Assembly (NCBI RefSeq): GCF_945859685.1 | Contig: NC_079147.1 | Span: 193,485,174 to 193,549,173, forward strand | Source: Eupeodes corollae | Lineage: Eukaryota; Arthropoda; Insecta; Diptera; Syrphidae | Length of the DNA: 64,000 nt | Direction: 5' to 3' | Shown here: positions 45,436 through 57,602 of the stretch, piece by piece | How positions within the stretch are numbered: the stretch's first letter is position 1 | Layout of the letters: every line of letters starts with the position of its first letter | Notes under the pieces: generated by a model | Told to the model about the DNA's origin: nothing | Databases searched by the model: none | The model's input: only the letters and a program-made list of their open reading frames with translations | Position numbers and translations under genes: made by a program

Positions 45436-45960
45436 CTAAACTAAACTAAAGTTCTTGATGACCGAAGGACTTCAAAATTTGTATAATATACATGGGAAAG
45501 TTGAGCATCAAAAGCTTGTGTAAGAGCCCGTCATGCCAAACAGAATCAAATACTTATTCAACGTCAAGTAAAACCATACCAGTACTTTAACCATTGGTAA
45601 AATTATTGGTTTTAATGATTTTTTATTCGATCGATTTGGTGGACTATACGCTCGAAATCCAAATTGCTCAGGAGGCAGAATATTATTATTTTTGATGTGT
45701 GAGATTAGTTTGTTTTTAATTATTTTTCAAAACACTTACTTGCAGAATTTAGTAAACTTATTCAATTTAATTGTTAATGGCATATTTTAAGTTGGTCTCG
45801 ATATTAAGAACAAACATATGCGATGTGAAATTTGTTATAAGCAAAAATAGCAGATTCACAAAAAGAATGAATTTAAAAATCTGACGTATACACATTGTAT
45901 AAAGAAGGTCCAAGGACTGAATCCTGGGGAACACCAAAAATTACAGAATACAAATAAACA
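45436..45960 (-). mobile_element. Jockey-like LINE remnant, downstream half
   Basis: Minus-strand remnant. LISHIKNNNILPPEQFGFRA (about 45650-45710, RT block 3), TGMVLLDVE...FDSVWHDGL then LNFPMYIIQILKSF (about 45470-45590, RT block A with Asp) and GVPQDSVLGP (about 45905-45935, block 5, displaced because the segments are rearranged). It continues on the other side of the RTE fragment with WKTAIV-type sequence at about 47130-47180, which should precede block 3, consistent with a single minus-strand element split by the RTE piece. Confidence 0.68.
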
Positions 45961-45965
45961 GAACA

Positions 45966-47052
45966 TACTAGCACTATCACAACCTCGGCGACGCAGATCA
46001 ACAATTCCGCCTACCCGACCTTGACGAAGGGAAGATAGCTATAACTTAACTTAAGTCAATCAAAGCTGCTGGAGCTGACGGCATCGCTTCCGAACTATTC
46101 AAAGCAGCAGGCGATGACTTGGTACGGAGCATGCACCAACTCATCTGCAAAATATGGTCGGAAGGAAGCATGCCCGATGAGCAGAATCTCAGCACAGTGT
46201 GCCCGATACATAAAAAAGGAGACCCTCTAAACTGCGCCAACTACAGAGGCATCAGGCTCCTTAACATTGCGTATAAGATCCTCTCTGCCGTATTATGTGA
46301 ACGTCTGAAGCTATTCGTCAACAACCTGATTGGTTCTTATCAGTGTGGCTTCAGTTCAGGAAAGTCCACTATCGACCAAATATTCACACTACCTGCGGCA
46401 GATCTTTGAAAAAACCCAGGAGCTTCAAGTCGATACCCACCATCTCTTTATCGATTTTAAGGCCGCGTATGACAGCATGTATAGGCAAGAGCTTTACAGA
46501 GCAACATTTAGTTTTGGCACCCCTGTCAAACTTATCCGTTTGTGCTGAATAACGATGGAGAATGCACGCTGCTCTATTTGATGTCCAAAAAGATTTTAGA
46601 CAAGGCGATGCACTGTCATGCGACTTCGTCAACATCGTTCTGGAAAGAATTGTGCAAAACTCAACCGTCAACACTACAGGCACAATCTTTCAAAGGTCCA
46701 TCCAATTACTCGGATACGCAGACGATATTGACATAATTGAAAGATCAAAGCGTGATGTCAGTTTAGTGGTCAATGAGGGCAAGACCAAGTTTACGCTGTC
46801 ATAAAAAAGGGCACAGAACAACGACGTCTTGGACAAAACGTCACCATGGACAGCTATAACTTTGAGGTAGTTAAGCACTTTGTCTACCTAGGCACCGCTG
46901 TTAACACAGACAACGACACTGGCGCTGAAATCAAACGAAGAATAACTTTTGCAAATCGCTGCTTCTTTGGACTTAGAAGGCAATTGAGAAGTAAAGTCCT
47001 CTCTCGAGCATCTAAATCACCATCTATAAGACACTCATCATCCCGGTATTAG
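45966..47052 (+). mobile_element. Truncated RTE fragment nested in a Jockey-like relic
   Basis: Plus-strand middle portion of an RTE element close to that at 14165-17654. It starts in the linker before RT (PDLDEGKI), then AAGADGIASELFKAAGDDLV (about 46066-46125), NYRGIRLLNIAYKI (46240-46280), QCGFSSGKSTIDQIFTL (46340-46390), HHLFIDFKAAYDSMYR (46438-46485), DFRQGDALSCDF (46590-46628), LLGYADDIDIIE (46707-46742, YADD), VVNEGKTKFTLS (46767-46802), FEVVKHFVYLGTAVNTDNDT (about 46861-46920) and RRQLRSKVLSR, ending near KTLIIPV. Both ends are missing, and stops and frameshifts interrupt it. It carries no simple-repeat tail. Confidence 0.88.
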
Positions 47053-47057
47053 GGTAA

Positions 47058-47300
47058 ATAGTATTGTTTGAAACAAATTTCAATATTTCTTCTTTTAAAT
47101 GTTTGCTTAATTTTTGGTAAATAAAGGTATTTCCCTGCCTTGATTATTAAAACAACTATGGCTGTTTTCCAAGAACTTGGAAAATATTGAATTTTAATGC
47201 AAGTATCAATGATAAATGTTAAAATTTGTATTCCAACTGGTGGAAGATATTATTTGCATTTGACGCCTTTAACTTTTTTCTTAGAGTGGCTTTTTATATT
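47058..47300 (-). mobile_element. Jockey-like LINE remnant, upstream half
   Basis: Minus strand near 47130-47190 reads FSKFLENSHSCF-like and, in another frame, SWKTAIVVLIIKAG, the block (FPxxWKxAxVxPIxKxxK) that precedes RT block 2. Position and strand fit the relic at 45436-45960, with the RTE fragment between them. Confidence 0.5.
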
Positions 47301-47469
47301 TTTGTCTTGTAACCTTAGCTTCTCAATTTGAAATGAGTTTGTTGAAATAACAAATCATAGGTTTTAAAAAGTTTGACAAAATCGTTGGCAATTTATTCTA
47401 TACAAGTTTCTGAACTTGAATGAAAAACTTTCATCTATAGAAGATAGAATATTTTTTTTGTAAAGTTTT

Positions 47470-47518
47470 GTACTGCCTCTTGCGAGGAATTAACTAAATC
47501 TCCAAGAGTAATTTGTGC
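47470..47518 (+). repeat. SINE body fragment, copy 5
   Basis: GTACTGCCTCTTGCGAGGAA then CTAAATCTCCAAGAGTAATTTGTG matches the body of the tRNA-derived SINE. Head and tail are missing. Confidence 0.7.
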
Positions 47519-50495
47519 TTTTTTATATTATTCGTGTGTATTCGACACCAAAATTATAGGTCCCTGCCATTACGATTATTATTCGCATATTTGAGAATTT
47601 AAAGTCCCTAAGCTCAAACATCAACCTTAACCAATATAAAGGACCTAAAGTAAAATAGTCTAAAGCCTCTGCGATATTCAAAATTAAATCAGATTTCAAG
47701 CAACACGAAGCCAAGCAAAATAAAACCTGCTCAAGAAGTCAATTTTAAAATTGAAATAATAAAAAATATTCTTAAAATAACTTAAGTACTTTTTTCATTC
47801 TTAAAATTAACATTTAAAATCCTTTATAATTGCTGATGTTTATTAACTTGAACTTGCTCTATAAAAGTCAATCAATATAAATAACCAACATTTAATTATT
47901 TTTTAACATTAAAACTGAAAAGTTGTTTTCACTTTTTTTACTTGCATCATTTTAAATTACTTGATTGTATCTGAAGATATAAGGGAAGGGCTAGGGAAGA
48001 GATGGAACTGGACATCATCTGCTCTTAATTTTCTACACCAATGAATACACATTTTTATACATCTCAGAATTATTGTTGCATAAAAAAGAAGAACACTTTG
48101 CATAATAAAAAACAAATATACAGAATTTGAATATTCAAGTCAATAAGATTATAACCGAGGAGCTTTATTTGATTCGATTAAAATGCAAATCGTATCAATA
48201 ATAATAAATACGAATAACTTTGTATGAACCTAACCTAGGATGAGCAATGCAAGGCCTTAGCATCATTTGTTTAAATGTCATACGCGTGCGCGACACTCAC
48301 TAAAGGTTTGTAAGTTAAATAAAAACCATCAATGTTCACTACCTATGCTTAACAGCTGTTTCATTATACAATAAAATGTATTTATTTTTGTTTATATTTA
48401 AGTTGAAGATACAAATTTGTAATTCACCAGACACACCACCGGACATATATCTTTTCAAAAAAAGAAAAAACGACAAACAAATCGTATATTTATTGTTAAT
48501 TTAAGATCCAAATCGTGACAAGACTGACCGATTTTCTTGGACTTACCTTACTGTTAAACTGATGTCAATATGGTTGACGTTGAGGTTTACTTTTGCTTTA
48601 TTTTTGTAAAAGCAGGGAGCTGGCGCTGATTATTGGTTTTTTGTTGTGGAAGGCTTCAAGAAGGAGTACAACTTAAAATTTTGAATGAAAATCCTTGAAT
48701 TGTTGACAGTATTCGTATCAATAAAGGCTTATTCATTTAGATGATATGTAGGCCTTGTATTACGTAAAATGAAGTGGTGAATGGAGTTTCGGTTTACTCC
48801 TTTGATGGTCTCAAAGAAGTGTCGTAATGAGGAAGTTTCTTGATGACTAATCTGTGGCTCATGAGTTGGAGGAGTTGCAGGTCTTTTATTACTCAGATAA
48901 CAATTTGAACTCAAGGACTTGGTTAAGACATTTAATTCCTTATTACTGATACCACTCAAATTACCAGCTTAGAGAAAAAATAACTTTAAACAATGTTAAT
49001 ATACTCGTATAAGTCTAAATTTAGACACAATCAGTAATCTTGATTAATTTTGGAGGCTCTAAACCGTTTATGTGCTATAGCTTCTACCTCATCTAATAGT
49101 TGGTCAAATATTAACTTTAATATTTGTTTGTTTTTCTTAAGCCATTATAAACCGTTTGTGCTTGAAGTGTGACTGAATTTTTAACAATACCAAAAACAAC
49201 AAAAAAGAAGTAGAAGAACAAATATTGACACTAATTAGTTTAGGAAAGTTCAGCACGCGCTCGCTTAATATTTACAAAAAGACACATCTATAAACACATG
49301 ATGAAGAATACAAATTCCTGAAAAACTATCTAAGAAATATTTTAATTTCTTTTTCTGGTTCATCGTGATTATAGTTGAACACATATGTAAGTTTGATATG
49401 TGTGGAACTAAAGCGATGCAAATTTTTAGACCGTGATGGTCAAAGTCAATCATCAGATACGGTAGTTGGTAATTTTGTATTATTAGTTCTCTTTTTCTGT
49501 CTTTTTTATTTCTTCTACTGAACCTGTTTTAATGTAACATATTCATAACTTCATAGATATAATTGGTGGACTTGCCTCTTAATATTTTTTGTATAAACCT
49601 ATAGGAAGAAAAGATGAATGATTGAGATACTCTAGGTCTAGGCTTGAAAAACTATATCTGTGCGAAGATTGGCATTCATAGTGATTAGGTTTTTCATCTT
49701 CATGATGTCTGTGACAGACGTAAGTCGTCTAGTCTGTGTAGAAAATTATATTATTGAGATTATTATAAAATATATTATTTTATAAAATAAACCTGTTGAC
49801 TAAGCATTCATGTGAATCGAATTGATTATTTCATAAGTGAATCGTGTTGATAATGGCAAAGAAAATGTTGAATTAAGACGCAGGCATCTCATTTGAAGTT
49901 GAGTAATAAAATAAGACATATTGTAATCTAAGATTTATTGATTGATTGTTCCATACTTATCTATGCATATGTGCGTATAAATTAATGTAATTAAAACACT
50001 AGCAAATCTTTTTTTCTTTTTTGAACTTGGAAAAATATTATAGTCACATTTTCACTGTCACGCGAGTTATCACCAAGTTGATTATCATCAATGAAAATCA
50101 GACTTGTTTGAATGTATTTTTAAAATCAAGGTTGAGATATCTATAGTGTTATTAAAAATGGGGTATGGTTTTGAAATTAAAGTACCATAAGGGATTTCTG
50201 TGTTGAAAGCTGTGTATTAAACATAAGTGAAAAAGAGCTGGCTCGAAGAGGGATCTGTCAATGTGTATATTATAATAAAATAGTTGCACTGGAAAAATAG
50301 AGTAAGGAAAAACAAATGATATCGGATCAAAGACCAGAACTAGAGACCGGTCTCATAATCTCTCTTAAGGTAATTATTAATCCCTCTGTTTGGGATAGTT
50401 ATATCATAAGACAATGAAAATATTATGAATGAAGTTATAAATTATTGCCATATTTGTAAATTATTTGTAATTCCCAAACTTTTCCAAAAACAGTT
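47519..50495. other. No gene seen
   Basis: AT-rich. A minus-strand frame at 48729-48959 (76 codons: KRPATPPTHEPQISHQETSS, SLRHFFETIKGVNRN) has a less biased amino-acid make-up than the surrounding chance frames and could be an exon, but nothing supports it further. Confidence 0.4.
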
Positions 50496-51295
50496 TTCTC
50501 AGTGAAAGAAATAATCTACTCTCTAAAGCATGGGTTTATCGGTGGGTGACAGATAAGAATCGGCCAATCTAATAATTTTTAGGAATTATTTATAAGTTTA
50601 TTTTGAAAAAGTGTATCGATGCGTTGTTATATAAATTTATATCTCTAAGGCACTTGAAAAGGTTGATTACCCATTATTTATTGTCAAAATTCATAGATAA
50701 GGATTTCGTTCTAAATTATTAAAATGCCTAGAATCCTATCTTAATGAAAGAATTCAACAAGTTTGAATGAACAACTTTATTTCGAACCCAGTTCTATGTA
50801 CCACAAGGAAGTCATTTGGGGCCTCTTCTTTTTTTCTTGTTTATCAATGATATTTCAAGTTGTTTATTTTATCAAAATAGGCTTTGTCTAATGTATGTTG
50901 GTGACCTTAAATTTATTCTTACGCATAAATCTTTTTCGGACTGCATTAACTTGCAGAACGGTCTTCATAAGTAATTTTTTTAGTGTACTAATAATGAACT
51001 GCATTTAAATGTATCTAAATGTCATAGCATGATGTTTTATAAGGATGTTCTCCATCCAAAATTTGATTAAATTTTTTTTTCTAAACACATTGGCGAAAAA
51101 CTTCTCTTATTCTTTTACCTTAAAATCTTTATATTTTTCTTTTGCAAGGTCAATTTTAGAATAATGTTCGATTTGGAATCTTATGTATGCTTTTCATTCA
51201 ATGGGAGTTTTAAGAACAGAGAAACTTTTCACTAAAACTTTAATTCTGATTTTGCGATGGAAAATTGATTTACCATCATTTAATACAAGGTGTTT
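50496..51295 (+). mobile_element. Decayed Jockey-like LINE
   Basis: Plus-strand relic. ISKALEKVDYPLFIVKIHR (about 50643-50700; the DFxKAFDxVDHxLL block), GFRSKLLKCLESYLNERIQQ (50700-50765), MNNFISNPVLCTT (about 50768-50805), SHLGPLLFFLFINDISS (about 50810-50860; RT block 5) and CLMYVGDLKFI (about 50887-50925; YADD box changed to YVGD). Further C-terminal sequence (KNLYIFLLQGQF, RSILEYCSIW-like) runs to about 51190. Many stops; the first catalytic Asp is replaced and the YADD box is mutated. Confidence 0.75.
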
Positions 51296-51500
51296 CGTAT
51301 TGCGCCTTCAATCTTTGGAACCACTACTATTTTGATATCATGTTTGTATGTGATATAATTATTTACATAATCAATTGCTTTTGTTGTATGTGTTTGACCA
51401 ATTCTTTTTTAAATACTTATTTATTATGTTTTATAAGGCTCTTTTGGTCTTTCTGTTTTTTTGAATGCGAATAAATAAAAAACTTTATTCCATTCTTTTA

Positions 51501-51534
51501 CCCAACGTTTCGTAAGAATTCCTTACTTCTTCAG
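51501..51534 (-). other. Hammerhead-ribozyme-like core motif
   Basis: On the minus strand CTGAAGA, then a 5-bp stem GTAAG/CTTAC around GAATT, then GAAA and CGTTGGG. CUGANGA, stem II and GAAA are the conserved core of hammerhead ribozymes. The 3' strand of stem III with the cleavage site (UH) and the stem I mate are not visible nearby, so at best this is a partial motif. Conserved CGTTTCG...CTTCAGG words of this kind occur in Penelope-like retroelements (from memory). Confidence 0.3.
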
Positions 51535-51717
51535 GGATTTTTTTGTTCTTTATTCAATACTTGTATTAAATCACATTATAATTGTTAAAAACTCCGTATT
51601 GCATCCTCCCGACAGCACTGACACAAATTTAAAATAAATAACAAATACAATATGAAATAAAACAAGCAAAAAAAGAATAAATTATTAAACTAGACGACGC
51701 GTTTAAAAAAAAAACAA

Positions 51718-52412
51718 TAAATTCGCTATATTTTTTACTGACTTGAGCAAAGCATTTGACAAACTTAACCATCTTGTTCTTTTAAAGAAAACTACAAAAT
51801 ATGGGTCCTAGTGGTAATTCTGTGTTATGGATATCTTCATATCTCCACGATAGCTTATATAATGTTGTTTTTAAAAATACAATTTCTAAATGTTTTTTAT
51901 TAACTCTCTTGTACCTCAGGGTTGTCACGTTGGTCTGTTATTATTTGTATGTCCTATTTATTAACGATCTTCCATCCGTCCCAGTTAATTCTATGTCTCT
52001 TATTTGTATATGCCAATCATGTAAACATTTTTCATACAGTCAACTATGTAGAAGACTGACATCTTTTACAAAAAGACTTTCAAAGTTTCTGGGAATGGTG
52101 CAATATTAATGGCTTAGATTTAAATACTGAAGAGTTAAGACAATACAAAAATGTGATTGTCTTTAACTATGCGATTAATTTATCACCTATTAGTAATTTG
52201 TCAAGTTTTACCGTCCTTGCAATAGTTTCGGACTCAAAACTAACTTTTGTTGACCATTTTGAATATGTTATTAAAAAGGCTAACATGACTCTTGATTTTA
52301 TTAAAAGATTTTCTCAAAAATTTCGTGATTTTAATGTTCTACAAAGTGTTAATATCTCTTATATTATGATGTGCTTTATGGGTGTCTTATCGTCCTGTTT
52401 ATATAAATAAAT
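51718..52412 (+). mobile_element. LINE remnant (Jockey/CR1-like RT)
   Basis: Plus-strand relic. FFTDLSKAFDKLNHLVLLKK (about 51732-51793, RT block A with catalytic Asp), SLVPQGCHVGLLLF (about 51905-51950, block 5), FINDLPSVPVNSMSLI (51957-52005), WCNINGLDLNT (about 52098-52130), LTFVDHFEYVIKKANMTLDF then IKRFSQKFRDFNVLQSVNIS (52240-52360, C-terminal region). The YADD box is changed to YANH (about 52007-52020). Frameshifts are frequent, but long stretches remain readable, so it is younger than the neighbour at 50496. Confidence 0.8.
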
Positions 52413-55141
52413 TGAAGTATAAGATTTTGCTTAAGGTATTTACCATGGCATAAAGAGGAGTCTGATGATTGAAATTTCTGAAACATGTAACTACAATAGA
52501 CTTTATAGCAACACAATCAATTGCTAATTAAACTCTTCAAATTAACCAACAATGCATTTAAAGTTTTTCAAATTTTTTCTAAATATTTTTTCCAAAGATT
52601 GAAACAGTTTTTACCAGTTCTTGCATCATACATGGACATTGAAAATTCGTAAATTGAATCATTAAAAACACATCTTCCTTCAATACAAACCAAGTTGATC
52701 CTACTTGAGTAGTTTTTGTCTTCATAATATCAAGCTCCAAGCAAAAATGTCTTCTCGTTTTACATTTTAAACATATACGGAAATAAATCCATAAAATTCC
52801 TTACAACCGATAATAATCTCATATAACCTGCAAGTTGATCTAAAAAATTAAAAACCTGTCTTTATGCACTTGATATGTGAATATAAAAAAACTGGAATAG
52901 CATATTCCTTGCTTATATCAATCCAGGTCCACCCAATCAATCAATTATTGTTGCCTTCCAATCGATCAGACAAGAAATCTATAATATCAAACAGGAAAAT
53001 AAAGCAAACTACCAACTATTTTCCATAATTACACTGTAATAACAATAATTAACCCGATTCCATGCACAGGCACCTGTAGTAAGGCTACAAAACAGTAAGT
53101 TTAAGGTTAATTATACCTAGCGTGTCTTTTGTATAAATTAAACTTAACATCCCCAGACAGACATGCAGCAAACATATTTCACATTCAAATTACTTATTTA
53201 ACGACAAAATACAAAAATATTTGCATTTATTGCAGGTTCGGGTGGAATTTTAAATTAAAAAAAAAAAACAATCAAAATAAAAAGGTTACAGTTTTCTGTC
53301 ATTGAAATGTAAAATTCAATATTCAGACAGTGTAAATCAACACCAAATAATACTACAATGTTTGTTCTAGTTTCTTGATGTGTCTTATGATGTGCTTTTT
53401 TTGTTAAAATTATATCTTATTCATGTGGTAAATAGCTACAAGGTTAACACAGCAATTAAAATAACACTTTTTCTTTTAATTTATTTACAAAGTGATTTAT
53501 TTAATGCATTTTGTGTTTTGTAAGATTCGAATGATGTGTTACATGATATTTAAATGGGCCTCAATAAAGCAGGCGTCGGCGATGGCGGTGATTTGGTAAC
53601 AATATTGGGTGTTATGGCTTTTATCTTGATGGAAATTTAATTAGAAACAACAAACAACACACTAATAAAGAAAAATTTATATTTAATTATGATTGCACAC
53701 ACAATTTTCATGATGATGTGATGAAGATGTAGACTGTAGGTGGAGGTAATCTTATAAAATATGAAGGTAGATACTATTTAAAGAGAGAAGAAATTATATG
53801 GTTTTGTAATGAATATAAATGTGTTCTGTTGCGTAAAATTTCATAAGAAAGCCAATTACTTCCCTTTCCAGGATCTCGCATTCCTTCACTTTCACAAGAT
53901 TAATTCCTTCACAAGTAAATGTGCCGTTTAACTTTTTTTTATTAACAAAACACAAAGAAAACGAAAGTCTTTAATGGATATCTGGTCACAATCAACTTGT
54001 TAACAAAGGTGTGACAATATTTTCTAACCAGCTGACACCTGAACCCAAGCAGAACATTTATTTCTTTTACACGGTATGCAGCGGCGGCGGTGGTGGTGAC
54101 ATGATATGAAATTCGATATCTAACTTAAAACAAAACAGAATAAAAACACAACCTTTCACTTTTCTTTACTTTCAAATGACCACAAAAATAATAATACAAA
54201 CAAATTAAAGTAAAACAAAGAGTACAAAAAATAACCATGACTGCAGGGCAAGCAACAAAAAAAATAATATTAAACGACAAGTAAAATCAAAAACAGAACA
54301 AAAGAGCTGAGCAACGAACTTTTTTTTGTTTGTAGTCAAATGAAAAACAAATCGCGTTTACTTATTCCTTTTTTTCTTCTTTCATTGACAAAATTAAATT
54401 CAATAATGACAAAGACATGCAAATTTATAAGATGGTAGGTAGCTTTATGACCAAAAGAAACGAAAATATTGACAGACAATTCATTTTTGTTTTTCGTTTG
54501 AATATTTTAGTTTGGTGCGTATGTAAAGTAGTTGACCAAAATTATGGACTTCTTTTATTACTTATTTTCAATTCAATTCTGTAAATGAAAAAACACAAAA
54601 TAGGTTCGCATAGATTTTACAAATGCGTATGGTGCGTATGGATATAATTAAAATTTTATCGATGTTTCACGCCTGTTGGAACAATTAAAACCATGTCTTA
54701 ATTGGTTATCGTTGTTGTAGCGATCGTTAGGTTTTAACATGTGCGCAAAGTTGACTATTTTGCAGACAAAAAAATCCAACCAAGTACACGTGATAGTTTT
54801 GTTTAATTATTTGGTAAGATACATTTGATTTTTTACTATATTCTCAATTGGCTATAGAATTATTATTATTTATGTGCATGAATACAAAAATACATAGACT
54901 CGTATCTACGCCATATTTGGTTATATTTCAATTAACCGGATCGGACCATTATACACGAGGCACTCCTTAACAATGTTTTTGATGCATTTTAACTTTTGTA
55001 CCAATTGTTGTCGTGTTTTTATTTTTGTTTGATTAATTTACTACAAATAAAAAAAGAACCAAACAAAGTTTAACTGGTAAATTGCCAGACAAGGTGTCAG
55101 ATCTGATCAAACGTATTGTTCTCTATCACATCCATTGCCAT

Positions 55142-55333
55142 TTAAAATATAGATCTCCATCGTCGTCGTCGCTCGTCAGGGGTCACTAAATTACCAATTC
55201 TGATATACTCGAGCTTATAGCCAACGATCAAAGATGGATTGTGAATGTACAGTTGTTTAATATGGTGACGACCGACCCGATCGACAACGACGACGACGCA
55301 CGAGACGATTGATTGTCTAGGAACGAAAGCCAT
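55142..55333 (-). other. GC-richer patch with a short ORF
   Basis: A 63-codon minus-strand frame from ATG 55333 reads ...IKQLYIHNPSLIVGYKLEYI then RIGNLVTPDERRRR. It lies in a patch with higher G+C than its surroundings, with about half of codons ending in G/C. Its two ends are GTCGTCGTCG and CGACGACGAC runs, which form a partial inverted repeat. It may be an exon, a short peptide gene or a conserved noncoding element. No family was recognised. Confidence 0.22.
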
Positions 55334-55950
55334 GTGATGATCTCAACTTAAAAGTTCTTTTTTTTTTGTTTGATTATTTTATAAAACATTTATGTATATC
55401 TCTTTACTAGTTGTCTGCTACTTTATTTGACTAATAGATTTATTATTGTATAGAGACGATGGATTTATGATTCAAGAAATCAATTTAGAAAATGAATAGT
55501 TTATTGACATGTTGTTGAATAAATGTAGTTGAAGCATAATGCGAATTATGTCGTTGTGTGTTAAGTGATTTATGGGGAAATTAATAAAATAAAATAGAAT
55601 AAAATAAAAAACGAACAAACAAATAAATAAACTATTTTTTATTGATGAATTTTTAAAAAATTATTATTATGACAGTAATTAAAATTAAGGTGTTCATATT
55701 AGGAAGTGTGAATAAAAAATAACCTAGACAACATCCAATAAAATAAAAGAGTTTATGTTAAAACTAGGGTTATTAATGTGATTGAGGTGTGGTACATTTA
55801 AATATTTTGTCGTAAAAGAAGCTAAAAAATCGTTTACTTACAGCACGCTATTTTAATGTACTTTGTGTTTGATTTATTTTAGGTCATTATTTTAAAAATA
55901 CTGCACTGAGACAAATTTATGTTTTATGAACTATTTTTAAATGCAAAAAA

Positions 55951-56010
55951 CTAGCTGACGTACCCTACCTTTGCTCTGTTGAGATTATTTCACTTTTGAA
56001 ACTCAATCAA
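55951..56010 (-). mobile_element. Helitron-like 3' end fragment
   Basis: On the minus strand the sequence ends GGTAGGGTACGTCAGCTAG followed by T, like the 3' end of the Helitron at 40513 (GTGTCGGGTCAGCTAG then T). Only the terminal piece can be recognised. Confidence 0.45.
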
Positions 56011-57261
56011 AGTCAACTTTTTTTGCATAATTTAACCTTTAAACACTTTCAAAAAAGATTAATTAAAGCTTGAAATATTCTTTTCTTAAGTCTTTTTAAT
56101 TTAAGACGTTATTTTAATTTAGCTTACTTTCGCTTAATTACTTAACATTATTCGATTCGTTATGGTTTTCTGCATTTAAATTAAAAACAAAAAAAAAACG
56201 GTACATTTATTAATCTGTTTTCTTTCGATCTTGTTTGACTAGTTATTGGTTTTTGTTTGTCTATATACCTGCATAATAATTAAATTTAGTCAATTATTTA
56301 TTTACTTAGCAAACAGGTGCTGGTATTGGCTTTCAGTAAGAATTTCTGTATTTGTCATTGAATGTTTATCCAATGCGTTTATTTGCATTTAAATTTCTTT
56401 AGGAATTTGTTTAAATGTTAATAAAGACAACAACAAAACTAACAGACAGAAAACTATAGTAAATTAATTCAAGTAAAATAAACGATTTTCATTGTTTATT
56501 TCACAAATTACATCTGAATTCTGATACTGTGATTTATTGTGAAGTCTGATATTAATTTGTTAATTAAAATTTAAATTAGAAGTAATTGTTGCATGAGGCA
56601 TGACAAATAATTGTCTTATTGGGAAGATGAAGATAATCAGACTTGTTAAAAATAAATAAAATAGAATAATTAATTTAGAAAAAGGTTTTTAATTGGTTAA
56701 CAATAAAATAATATTAAAATCGTTTTTTTTTTAAGTTTTAAACAAATAAATAAATTGAAGGAAAATGCTAATTCTCAGAAAATTAGGAACTATTTAAATT
56801 TTAGGTTAATCAAACCTGATAAAAACAAAAAACAATGAAAAACCTTGGTACCTTCTTTCAAATCCACCAAACAAAATGTATAAGACATCTTTAGGCATTC
56901 CCTGCAACATACGATGTTCATTTACTTTTGAAAGTAATTTAGATAACAAGGCATCTTCATACTAGTAGATTAAGAATTGATCGACTTCAATGCCATAGTA
57001 ATGGCTTAGACACGTTTTTTGAATGTTTACTTTCTAATGTATAAGAAGATGTTAAAGCCTATGTTAGCACCATTAGTGATGTAACAAAAAAAGGTTAGCA
57101 AAAACGGACATGGGTTTCTACATTGATAAACATCAAATGATTTACACAATTTTGCAATCTACGAGTACATCAACTACTAATTCATGACGGTTTGAGTTCA
57201 AATTCTCCTTTCAAAAGGACGTTCATATTATTTAATAGCTTTTAGGACTGTTAGTTGTTTT

Positions 57262-57602
57262 AAAAATGTAGACATATAAATGAAATAAGATACAAATCGA
57301 TAGGACAGTTGATGACAAGTTTTGAATATACGAGTGAATCTTAGTCTCTTTTTCCTGATCTCTTATAGATGGCAAAATTTTAATTCAAATTAAATACTTC
57401 TTATTGGAAAAAGGGAGTGCAATTCAAAATAATATAAGATCGTTTTGAATGTTAAAAGTATTTAATCTACATTTTTTGGTTTCGCCATTTATAAGAGATC
57501 AGGAAAGAAAGACTTAAGACTTACTCGTACGAGTATAATCAAAACTTGTCATCAATTGTCCCATCGATATGAATCTTATTAAATTTATATGTCCACATGT
57601 TT
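57262..57602. mobile_element. 340-bp palindromic MITE
   Basis: The two halves are inverted copies. ATGTAGACATATAAATG (57266) mirrors ATTTATATGTCCACAT (57583). GTTGATGACAAGTTTTGA (57308) mirrors CAAAACTTGTCATCAATT (57539). CCTGATCTCTTATAGATGGC (57354-57373) mirrors GCCATTTATAAGAGATCAGG (57483-57502). ATTAAATACTT is still shared near the centre (57389 and 57457). Total arm length is over 110 bp with a loop near 57430. No coding capacity and no certain target duplication. Confidence 0.85.

Larger units (their letters stand above)
52413..57250. other. No assignable gene
   Basis: Nearly 5 kb, mostly AT-rich. Short triplet repeats (GCGGCGGCGGTGGTGGTG near 54080). A GC-richer patch at 55150-55320 and a Helitron-like end at 55951 are listed separately. 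No other coding or RNA signal supported. Confidence 0.45.

Noticed and set aside
48729..48959. Coding exon on the minus strand
   Set aside because: Composition is somewhat protein-like, but there are no convincing splice sites, bias or family match.
51501..51534. Complete, active hammerhead ribozyme
   Set aside because: The stem III mate and cleavage site were not found, so only a partial motif is claimed.
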